This document shows, in pieces, positions 46,740 to 57,502 of a DNA stretch of 64,000 nt; positions within the stretch are counted from its first letter, which is position 1, and every line of letters starts with the position of its first letter. The notes beneath the pieces are model-generated. The model ran no database searches, was not told the DNA's origin, and saw only the letters and a program-made list of their open reading frames with translations. The position numbers and the translations under genes were made by a program. The stretch comes from Daucus carota subsp. sativus (lineage: Eukaryota > Streptophyta > Magnoliopsida > Apiales > Apiaceae): NCBI RefSeq assembly GCF_001625215.2, contig NC_030387.2:34991606-35055605 (forward strand), written 5' to 3'.

Positions 46740-49700
46740 ATGGCGAATAAGCTGAAATCACAATCCTCTCATTCTCCATCGATGCGCCAGCTCCGCTGCA
46801 AATTCACTCGAATCGTCTGTAATCACGATCAGCTCAAAATCGCTTTTCATCAGCTCAAATCGCAGATCGAAAGCGGCCTAAAAGAAGTAATCATCACTAC
46901 TCATTTTAATTCAGTCTCATCATCAATTGTGTTCGCATATAAGATTTTTGTTCAATTGTAGTTTACGAGTAGATTAAACATCGCTCTCGTCCTCGCGAGC
47001 TCGTTTTATTAGATTTGAGGTAGTTTGAGATCGTCGTTGTGTAATTGCAGGCTGAAGATGTGTTTAGGTCACTTGCAATTCCGTTATCGAAGCTCGTTGG
47101 CTTGAAGACCGTTGAAATGGCTGAAGAAGGACGATATAGCAATTTTTTCATGACTTCTGAATTACAAACTCAGGTAACCTAAAATATATGCAAGTTCGTT
47201 CTGTAAATACAGTACTTGTTTACCTTGAAATTTGAATATTAGGTTTAGTGCTATCATGTTTAATCTGTGGTTAATATGGCAGAATTGTTGGGGAAACAAT
47301 GGCAGAACAGATTCTTCAGAAGGCTCGCCATCCGCGACAGATAGAGTACATCAAACACACAAGTTTGAGGTGAGTTCTGAGCTCGATAAATTAAAGTTCA
47401 AGTATACGTGAGTGATGTAGCAGGTCACATCTGTGATTTTAAAAATGTTGTTTTCCTGATTCATTTGATTAGTTGATTATCATGTATGCTTAGCAGCAAC
47501 TTGTAAGTCTTCAAAAAGGTGAGTATAGAGAGATCTCACATATAAAATATGTAAATGCATATTTGAGGTGAATCCTGAGCTCGAACAAATTGATTTTAAG
47601 TTTACATGACTAATAAAGCAGGTCATGTCGGTAAATTTAGAAATGTTCTTTTCCTAATATCATTTAATGTGTGGATTATCATGTATCATATATGCAGGTC
47701 GTAAGTCTTTAAACATTTGACTATAGAAAGATCTCGATTATAAGGAATGTATCAGTCCTGAATGTAAAGGGGTATCAGTCTTAAAAAGTCAGATTTAATG
47801 TTTTATGTACTTATGTGTCCTAAACAGCATTGGTTGAAGTAACATTTAATTTACACATCTCTGAGGAGTTCAAATTTGAAATATAGCATAATCTATGAGG
47901 TATTGTTAATTTTTAGTGATTGTTTATAGATGTAGCTTTTTAGTTAATAAACATATTATAATCCAACTCACGAGGCATGTTTAGAATGAAAACAAGGTTG
48001 GCCAGTAGCACAAAGAAGTGATCAATTCATGCAAAATTTTATTTTATGCAACTGAAGTTACTGTTAGTAACATTTGAACTTATGGCCGTAATCTTCATTT
48101 GTTAACTGACTACAATTTTAGAGGAGTGAACCTGTTACTCTGACTGGCATTATAGCCGACCACAAAATCGTCCTTCTTTTCCGCTGTCTAATTAAACCGA
48201 CACAATCCTAACCTTTAACAGTGACTTCAACTCTGGACCTCTGTTTGACAGAAAGAGTTGAAACCATTAAAATGATCAACAGCGTTGCTAAATGGAAACT
48301 TTCTGGTGAACCTTGCAGTTCCGAATTCCAGAAAAATTCTAATCATTGGATTTTTCCCTTCCGTATATCGCTATCATAACTCACAATAGTATACAAATAC
48401 GAATCTTAAGTTAACTAGTGGAAACCAGAAGAAACTCTACCCTACCGTACAGCATGGCTGCAGGCCATGGAGTTTTATGACTCCACTTACCTAAAACTCG
48501 ACCAAACTAGACCCTAGTTGATGCCAGAACAATATTAAATTATCGGCCATATATTTGAATGGAGTGAGGGAGCGCGGGAGACCGGGGGTGGAGGGGGAGG
48601 GACGGAGATTTTGTGCCTGTTAATCTATGTTATAATGTTACAAAGGTTTGCAGTATAGTGGTTTACGCAAATATAGTTCTAATAACGTATTGCCAGCAGT
48701 ATTGTGGTTTGCCCAAATATTACATACTGCCTGTGAGTATCTCTGTATTGGTAGGTCTTGTGTTTTCGAACTGTAATCTTGACTATAACATTAATTTGCA
48801 GTAAACTAGTTTGGTTAGGGAATCTGATCTGCTTTTTCATTGGATTAGTGTCTTATGTATGTTCTCACTCGACCTTGTGATGCACAGGAAGACTTTACTA
48901 CTAGAGCCACCACTGCAGGGAAAGATCTGATGCAGAAACAGAAATTTCAACTAACACAGTTAGTTTACCTTCTTAAAAAAATCGAAGCTCAGGTTAACTC
49001 TAGCCAAAATGAAGTTTCTCAGAACATCAGTGACCATCAAGTCTCCATGCAGAAGTACTTTGAAAAAGCTATTAGATATGTATCTACTTTTTATCAGTCT
49101 GGTCAAAACTATGAAGCCTTTCTTGTCACAATCCAAATCCTTAAAGCCACATTTTCTCGAGTGCATAATGTCCTTGGATCTGTAGAGGGAGATGTTGACA
49201 ATATGATGAATAAACTTGCTACATTAATGTGTAATCCGATGATTGAGTATGTCAAGGGCTTGAAAGCTGAAATAACATCAGGAACGTTCCCAAAGTTGTT
49301 GACAATAGTGGAAGAAATGGTAGAAGCAAATAAAGATCGAAGACTAGAATTAGAGGAAGCAAGAATGAAGTTGAAAGGGGCAGAAGAATGGAAGATTGAG
49401 GCTTTGGGCAGATTGCAGGAATCAGAGGGGCGAGCAAGGAAGATGAAAGTGCAGCTAGGACTCTTATTGGAATCTGAAAAGAGGTCCTTGAACTTGGAGC
49501 GTAACACTGGGAAAGAGGTATGCCATACAACATTCCGCAATTTCACAAAGAATGTGTTCTATTTAGATTATTTTTTAAAACTTTTTTGCTAAGCCTATAG
49601 CTGCAGTTCTTGATTGATTATCTAATAGATCACATCTTAATATATTCTTTTATTGTTGCAACACTTTGTGCTTTTCTGATCACTGATCAAGAAAGATAAA

Positions 49701-50398
49701 CTAGTAGATTCCAGATGGGGAAAAGAAGCTACTAAAACGTACTATAAATTGCTTAAAGACTTAGTTTTCACTTCCATAGATTCTTAAAACAACATATCCT
49801 TTATTTCAAATCAACACTCCAACTCTTCTTTGGGTTTTAAAAAATGAGATATGTTGTTAGATTAGGTTTGATATAATATTATCATCATAATTAATTTGTT
49901 ATGCTCATTGATCATCTTTTACAAACTTCTTATTGAGAGTTATTTTTGGTATGACTGGATTGTTAATGTGGATTAGAGAAATTTATATCATAGGTGTCAA
50001 TTTTTTTGCAATATTATATCATTCTATCTAGCGAATCTCTCCTATAATATATAGTAATTTAAATCATTCACACTGGGTTGTTGTTGAAGTTCTTATGTTT
50101 AAGGGAAGATCAGACAAAAGATGAGAAGTTGTTGTGGGAACTACTGAAGAAAAAGAGGAAATACCAACCACCAGACAGTCCATTTGCACAAACAGGATTC
50201 CTGTGCACTGGGACCAGCAACACACAGAGGAAATTAACAAATGGGAGGTCATTAATCCATTGCAAACCCATCAAACGTAGCTGTGTCCAGGGATTAAATC
50301 CACAAACCCCGCGCTTGGATTACTTGATACCCCTAGGTTCAACACCTTCAACGACAACTCATAATTGCTTTAAAATGCGCAAGCGCATTACACCATGA
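46740..50398 (+). CDS. Uncharacterised plant coiled-coil protein (431 aa, five exons)
   Basis: Exons 46740-46886, 47051-47173, 47283-47369, 48888-49517 and 50090-50398 are all phase 0 with GT-AG introns and keep one frame. The N-terminus (MRQLRCKFTRIVCNHDQLK, GLKEAEDVFRSLAIPLSKLV) looks conserved-domain-like; I think I have seen such plant proteins but cannot name the family. Exon 4 encodes 210 residues of mostly helical, coiled-coil-like sequence (QLTQLVYLLKKIEAQVNSSQ, MCNPMIEYVKGLKAEI). Exon 5 is basic with KLLWELLKKKRKYQPPDSPF, then a Ser/Thr/Pro-rich end. Exons 1-4 are well supported by phase; exon 5 rests on the acceptor TTGTTGAAG and a good frame. No function is claimed. Confidence 0.7.
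47364..47735. repeat. Diverged tandem duplication covering the end of exon 3 and its splice donor
   Basis: TTTGAGGTGA at 47364 recurs at 47562 and the following about 170 bp are similar (GAGCTCGA, AGCAGGTCA, GATTATCATGTAT, AAGTCTT). The period is near 198 bp. The second copy carries another TTTGAG|GTGAAT donor-like site inside intron 3. Confidence 0.7.
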
Positions 50399-51771
50399 GG
50401 TTAAGCTCAAGTGGTACATGGACTACTGCAATGTACATTTGCTCTTTCTGGTAACTTTTTACTAGATGCTATGTTTCGGTAAAGAGTTCTAGATAGTTTT
50501 ATGTTTCTGGATACTGATGCCCATGAGTTCATTAGTTTTATTTTATATCGTTTTTTTTTTATTGTACTTTAGTTGCTTCGGCTAGATAGCCGTAGTTGCT
50601 TGGATTCAGCAGAAAATATATAGAGCTTAGCTAGGGTTAGCAAATTTAAACACATGATTTGTATAAAAATTCACAGACATACGTAAGCAGAATGGAAGTA
50701 TAGATCCAGGACTCAACTTGTGAATAAACTCACCCTTTGATTTCCTGTCGCCGCAGCACTCAAAATTTAAAGTGCTTCGGCAGACAAGCATTTGGCTGGA
50801 AGGAGAACTTACTAGTACTGAGCATATCTGAAGAAAATTGTCAATTGAAATGTGAAAGAAAGTTAAGGGATTACTTCACAAATTACAAGACAAGTGAGGA
50901 GGAAGAGAAGTTTTCATATCTGAAGGAGATTATTAATTTATGAGGCTTCTGGACTTCTGGTCACAGGAGGTCAAATATAACTAAATTTGTAATTTAGGGA
51001 GGTGAGTCTGTACAAGTATTCGCTGGTAACCTACTGGTGTAGGTAAAGAGGAATAATTGACTAGATCGATCAGGGACTAAGAAGAGATTTCAGTTGGGTA
51101 AGAAGATTGTTGATCAGAGAGGCTTGATGGTCAGAGGAGGTTACAGTCATTATATTTATGGATTATTGAATGTGACTACATGTGCTAGTAACAATATGAT
51201 AGAGAGTTGAAAAGAATTCATGAAGCATATATCAGTAATATATAACATTTAAAATGAAAGAGTTCATATGGTTGACGTATATCTTTTTTCCCCTCAAGCT
51301 GATGTCACTAAACAAGGTCCGATTCTTTGTAGCTTAATTAGAAACCATTAAGATTTAAGACGGTTGATTAATTGACAAGTAGTTGAAATTGGGCGGTTCA
51401 AACAGGTTCAGCTGGTCCTTTTGCCTTGATGTTCTTTGGCACATACCAAACAACAAGAAAACCGAAGTACTAAATGTGACTAAATATTTTGTAAGAGCGT
51501 ACTGTTTACTTTGCTTGCCTCGGTATATGGCATACTTCTAGCTGGCATATCTGTTCATTTTCATAAGTTTTAAGCGTGCCTCAAGTTTGCAATATAATAG
51601 ATACGCTTTTAAGTTGGTTCTTCCCCTAATTCTAGTGGAAATTGAAATTCATTCATATATCTTTACAAATTTGGGATTGAACTTCCTTAAAAAAGGATTG
51701 AACGTTAAATATTTTTAACTTCGGGGCATGCTTACTTTATATTTATATTAAAAGCTGTATTTTAATTGATT
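50399..51771. other. Intergenic region
   Basis: Holds the 3' end of the uncharacterised gene. A 68-codon frame at 50737-50943 has a coiled-coil-like sequence, but its only plausible acceptor gives the wrong phase, so it was not added to the gene. Nothing else was recognised. Confidence 0.45.
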
Positions 51772-52361
51772 TATACCGAGTTCAGTTGCTTACTTTGTAA
51801 AAGCGTGATGACTCTCCCTGTCACAACACCTTGTGCACACAACTTTTGCAAGTCTTGTGTAGAAGAAATATTTGCTGGGCAGACTTTCACCAAGGAGAGG
51901 AATAGGGGCGGGCGCACTCTGCGATCACAGAAGAATGTTATGAAGTGCCCTGCATGCCTTATGACATATCTAACTTTCTTCAGAATCCACAGGTTTGCTT
52001 ATATTTGTACAAACTGATAGAAGTTGGGAACTAGATCTTGTGTTTGGGAACAGCTATTAACAGATTTAGTGTATCATAATACTGATTTTGGAATATAACT
52101 GTTACATAATTTTATTGTTATACTTCTAGACCCTGTATAATTTATTGATCCACACATTGACAGCTTTATTTTGTTGAAATACAGGTGAACAGAGAAGTGA
52201 TGGATATCATTGAGAAACTAAAACAGAGACCTGAGGATGAGAATACTGTGGACGAGTCTATAGTGAAGGTATCGGATACTTCTGAAAATGGTGGCCTGGT
52301 GGCTTTGTCAACAGATGAGGATACAGACTCATCAAATACTGAAACTAAGCCACTGAGCTAA
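51772..52361 (+). pseudogene. C-terminal fragment of a VIM/ORTHRUS (UHRF1-like) E3 ubiquitin ligase
   Basis: VIM/ORTHRUS proteins bind methylated DNA through an SRA domain flanked by two RING fingers. This piece encodes the second RING (VTTPCAHNFCKSC, GGRTLRSQKNVMKCPAC) and, after a GT-AG intron, the end of the protein (exon 52185-52361, starting VNREVMDIIEKL and ending KPLS). A one-base shift near 51970 breaks the end of the first exon: the NFLQNPQ-type residues expected before the intron are found in another frame. No PHD, first RING or SRA sequence lies upstream. It is therefore a truncated, broken copy. The missing N-terminal part resembles the piece at 55745-56273, which lies downstream rather than upstream. 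Confidence 0.8.
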
Positions 52362-53227
52362 ATACTGATGTGGTGGCTGGCGGGAGCGCCGGTGTAACCT
52401 GCAGATGAACAAATTAAACTTAAAGTATTTTCTTTCATAAGATAGCCATAAACTTAAAATTCACTTTACATATCTACATTTCTACACAGGGCACCTTTGC
52501 ATAAGCCAATCTTTATATCCAGTATGTTGGTTGTACGGACTTTGTATTTTTATAAACTTAACTGTGCTTTGCTCTGTACATAATTACATTAAACGGGGCG
52601 TGTAAATTTGCAATCTAATAATTCAGTAGAATTAAGTAATGTGACTGATTTCTAGAATATTATACACATCTTCCTTTTGATATTTGTGACATGATTCATT
52701 TTACTCCGAAGCATGCTTGAATACAAATACATATTACTTCATCGGTCCCGTTTTCTCATTTTCTTTTCTTTTGCCCCAAAATAATTGCATCATCTAACTA
52801 ATATGATATATAATGTATTAAGAAATGATTGTTAAGTAAGAGCTTGTTTTCAAGTTACTTCTATGCCATTTCTAATTTATCATGTTATTAGCTATAGGGC
52901 ATAATATACAGTCTTGAAATAATTATAATGGTCCTAATTGGCAATTGACATTTACGGCTAGTTATTACCGGTTTGAATTAGCTATTTGACTACTTGATTG
53001 AAGTAACTTACCGGTTTGAATTAGCTATTTGACTACTTGATTGAAGTAACTTAATAAAATAGTTATTTTGACTAGCGGATTGAATTAGCTGTTTTGTGTT
53101 TGGTAAATCATTGTTTGGTTAATTTTTTATATTTTAAATAGACATATAGCTCTAATTAATTTTTTCAAACTTAGCCTTTTGAGTTCAAAACACTAGTTAG
53201 TTCGCTAACTACTAAATACTAATATTA
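52362..53227. other. AT-rich spacer containing a perfect 43-bp tandem repeat
   Basis: The unit starting TTACCGGTTTGAATTAGCTA is present twice with no difference (52965-53007 and 53008-53050). No gene was recognised. Confidence 0.7.
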
Positions 53228-53835
53228 AATATGATTCAAAGGTCTAATTTCTTTTTATCAAACCTTTAACTTTTAAATATGACCAATATATGATGACCAT
53301 GTTTAGAGAAAATATAATAACTATAAAAAAATTATATAACTTTATAATTATTAGTGGATAGTCGGACGTGGTTACATAGTTTCACTAATAACAAACCTCC
53401 TTTTCTATTAATTAACTAAAAATATATATTTTTATACATCATACATTAATTATATATGGAAAATCTAATAGAATTTATAGCAACTATATTTATTTAAGTA
53501 AAAGAAAATTTTAGAATAATAATATATATCGTGACTAATTTTGAATAATTATGTATCAATCTTATTATATATTTTCAGTATATGATAGTTTTTTTGTGAA
53601 TAAAATTAAAAAATAATTTTGTCATTTCTTCCTTATGTGATTATAAATATCTTAATATGTGGTTTTTTTTAATCTTATTTCTCGTCGGCCCCGTTTTCAT
53701 CTTCTTTCATTCCTCTCCCTTTTCTCTGGAATACTCCGCCCTTCCTCTCTTCATCTTTACCAAATTACCTTCAATATATCAAATATAGGCTCAATACCAC
53801 TGTCACTAACAAAAAAAATGATCTAAAAATGATAA
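53228..53835 (+). repeat. Dispersed direct repeat, copy 1 (at least 608 bp)
   Basis: Starting with AATATGATTCAAAGG, this stretch is nearly the same as 63344-64000 in the same orientation. Differences are a (TA)n expansion and a short duplication in copy 2. It has no long ORF; its right part has a CT-rich, leader-like segment (53690-53770). The end is not defined because copy 2 runs out of the window. The class is unknown. Confidence 0.85.
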
Positions 53836-55744
53836 GCTGTGTTGTTCATAATTATTATCCGATCTACGGTGTTGTGATTCATTTACTCATTGATCTTTCG
53901 TGCTATCGGAGTAAAGGGCGTGGTACACATGATATCTTGGTTGATTTGGTAAGTCGATCTGGTAAGTCGTTTTTTGAATAAATTTGTTACATCGATTGTA
54001 TGAATCGAATGATAAAAGTTTTCATTTGAATGAATTTTAAACAAAAATTTTGAATTTATCTTTTTTGAAACTCAAAAATTAATAGTTTAATATTTTTGTG
54101 AGTATCGAATCAAAAGTTCAATTCGATCATATACGTAATTATATCCTGTTTTGGTTAGTATGTGTTATGAATTTTTCGATTCAAATCAATAAAGTTAAAT
54201 CGGGTTCAGATTCAATTTTACTTTTTTTTAATTTATATCAAGATTTGATTCCGATTTTATCTCGATTAAATTAATAAATTCATGTTATGCAAAACTTTCC
54301 AATAATTTTACATGAGTTTTTGTCATATGTCTATGACAATTCTTGAGATCTTCAACTTAATATATATCAAAATTTGTTTCAATTTTTATTATCATGTTTC
54401 TTTCTCTATTTATTAGTTTCAAAATTGTATATGCAGTAAACAATGAAGAGAGTGCTTCAGAAAAGATTGAATTGTCATCCAAATTCACCTGTGGAGGATG
54501 TGATGATGATGACAAAGTCTTCAAATTTCACTGACCTTAATGGACAACCTTCTTGAGGATCAAGTAGCCGTTGCTCTGAGAAGGTTAAGTTCAGGAGAAC
54601 CATTACTAACTGTTGCTTATTCCTTCTAAATACACAAAGCAACTGTTGGTAACATAACTTGGAGTTTCGTGGAAGTTATAGAACAAAATGGAATCCACTA
54701 TATCCAGTGGCCTTCAACCGAAACTAAGATGGTAATCCGTCATATCCAATGAATGGACTTCAATTTGAGCATTTCTTTACACATTTTTAGAATTGTTATA
54801 TGATTAATTTTGTGATGAACACGTTTTAGGAAGTTCGGTTTTATGTCTGCAGAGTGCGTTTTCAGTTCCTTGGGTTTATGATATATGCTTGCATATTTAG
54901 AATTAGGAGATCATGTCTGGTCATTGTTTCGATTTTAATACAAATTTCTAATTGTTCCGAGTTACTTGTTTAGAATTCGTGATTGATTTGGTAGGATCGC
55001 TTTTCTTAATTACTTGCTAATAGAAGTTTGTAGTTGTAATTTATGAGTTATTTAGACATTGGAGTATAATTCCAGCAATTTTGAAGTTATGTTCATGATA
55101 AATGGGATTTAAATCTTTTATGCTTTGGGAGGGATATACCATTTTGTTTACAGAAAAAATGTCAAGTTCATGTATGAAGCTTGTTTATTCAGTATTAGCC
55201 TACACTTAATAAGGGAACAAGTGCGGTTGGGTAGTGTTTCTTTTTTCTCCTGGATGTTTCTTTCATTATTTTGCACAGTTAGTCATATACCTTCATCAAC
55301 AGTTGCATTTTTCTTCATTGTTTAGCTCACTTGTTTCTCCATATCATCATTGGTGCTCTACTTACAAAAGAATGTAGCTCTGACCATGATTATATTTGTA
55401 GTCACACTGATGAATTTTCTTGGTGAAAAGGTCATGTAGTTGTTCGACTGATAGATACAATTGCATCTTTTTTTATGATTAAAGTATTTTAATAAACATA
55501 AATTTTGGGCAAACAAAAAATAAAGTTTTCATATGTTATGTAGATGTTTCGTCGTTGCTTAGGATTTCTGGCATATGAAATCAACAGCAAAATTCTTTTG
55601 CATCTTCGTGTGCACATTGGCTCTTGGCATTTAGTCCTGTGAATAGTTAATTGTTGTGAATATTCTTGAAAGTCTTCATGTAACTTGGATAATATGGACA
55701 CCTTAAAATATAACTTTTTAATGGTGATAATTTATATGTTCCAG
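53836..55744. other. Region between repeat copy 1 and the VIM fragment
   Basis: AT-rich, with one possible short coding-like segment (54443-54556, KRVLQKRLNCHPNSPVEDV-type frame) of unknown origin. If repeat copy 1 is the left end of a larger mobile element, this and the VIM fragment could be inside it. Confidence 0.4.
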
Positions 55745-56273
55745 ACACCTTGCGGTCATAGTTTTTGTTTGAAGTGTTTCCAGAGATGGGTTGTGCAAGG
55801 GAATTATACTTGTGCAAAGTGTAACTGCAGCATACCTCCTAAGATGGCAAGTCAACCACGCATCAAGTCTTCACTTGTATCCGTCATCCGAATGGCCAAG
55901 ATGTCCATATCAAGATCTATGCATGGACCACCGAAATATCATCAGTACGTGCATAACCAAGACCGGCCTGATAAAGCATATACAACAGAGTGGGCAAAAA
56001 AGAGCGGAATGGCTAATGCTGCCAATGGATGGATACATGTCACTACTCCACCTGACTATTTTGGACCTATTCTTCCAGAGAGGAAAATGGGTGTTTTGGT
56101 TGGAGAGTGATGGGATCTTCGCATGAAGTGTAGGGAATGGGGCATTCATTATCCACATGTATAAGGAATTGCCAGTCAATCCAAATTATGGTGCACAGTC
56201 CGTTGTTATTTCTGGGGGTTACGAGGATGATGAGGATCATGGAGAATGGTTCTTACACTGGAAGATTTGTTAG
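55745..56273 (+). pseudogene. First RING and start of SRA domain of a VIM/ORTHRUS-like E3 ligase
   Basis: After a good acceptor (ATGTTCCAG) the sequence encodes TPCGHSFCLKCFQRWV, CAKCNCSIPPKMASQPRI and the start of the SRA domain (HNQDRPDKAYTTE, TPPDYFGPILPE, GVLVGE). A TGA follows immediately (56108-56110), then a second in-frame stop (56161-56163) and shifts; later pieces (NYGAQSVVISGGY, EDDEDHGEWFL) are recognisable in another frame up to a stop at 56271-56273. The N-terminal PHD part and everything after the early SRA domain are missing. It is a decayed fragment, possibly captured by a mobile element or left from a rearranged tandem pair with 51772-52361. Confidence 0.82.
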
Positions 56274-57502
56274 AATATAAGAACACATGTTGTCAATTGT
56301 ATCTATAAATCCAACATTGTACCACTTATAATTATTAATTTGTGAAACTGTATATGGCTACTAAATATGCTTCTTTCATATTCTTGGGTAGTTGTAATAT
56401 TATGAGCATAATATCCTACTATTTCTCGAAAGGTTTTACACTTTATAGAAATATAAACAAAGCACTTTGAAATACATGATTGTTTCTTTCAATTTATTGT
56501 ACAATAAAATTGATAGCTTAAATTTCGATAGATGCTATCTTTAAAAAAAATTATTTATTGCCAGATGATGTTTCATTTTGTACTTTCTTATGTTCTCTTA
56601 TTGATCAAACACTGATTTTAGAATGTTAGGTTTCTAAATAAAAAGAAAATTTAATTTGAGATGATAATATTATTACTAATGCAATAAAAAAGATATGCTA
56701 AAAGTCAAAATGTTGCATAAAATATAAAGAATATAATTCAACTGTGGTCTTACTTTCATATTAATTTATTCAGAGTTGAAATGATAGAATATGAATTTCT
56801 AAATTATTTAAAAATCTATGTTAAATAAGGACCAAAAAGTTATCTAAATATGTTTTAAATAAAATATTAGAAAAATATAATAGAATAACAATGAATATCG
56901 CACAGTCTATCGGCTGGTGATTACAGTAGTTTCTTGTTCTTTTGTTGTTTGTGGTACGATGGTCAGTAGCTCAGTGCAATTGGCATCACAGGCTCATGAA
57001 ACGCATTCTTTAGTCTCCACCAAATTTCATAGTCCATGCCAAATTTCCCATCGACTCAATGCAGTCACCCATGGCCCATGTATTTACCATCTGAGTGAAA
57101 ATTGTCTTCGAACTTATCTCTTCACTCACTCGGTCATTCTCATCTTTCCTTTCTCTTATATCATACGGCTGTAACACAACAAAAATTTGGCGAAAGTTTC
57201 ACAACTATCATTGAACTGAGAAGAAAGATGTCTTTGTAGCAGCAATTACAAACAGAAACAGTAAAAGTGAAATATAAAATGTGAAATCAAACATAATGAC
57301 AAAACAAACTCCATCATATCATGATTCACCTTGTGCTAAGAGGTCTAACCTCATCAAACATTAGCAATGTCCCTTAATAAGAGGGTTTATTCAACTAGAA
57401 AGAGTTAGCACACAATACTACCAGTGTATTATCCACGTGTCACAGATCACACCACCGGAAGTTCATCAATATTATTCATATATGACGGATCCTTAGATAT
57501 GA
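56274..57502. other. AT-rich intergenic region
   Basis: Should include the 3' UTR of the minus-strand terpene synthase at the right. No gene or bounded element was recognised. Confidence 0.5.

Noticed and set aside
50737..50943. Coiled-coil-like 68-codon frame as exon 5 of the uncharacterised gene
   Set aside because: Its acceptor (CGCCGCAG) gives the wrong phase after exon 4; the segment at 50090-50398 fits phase and acceptor better.
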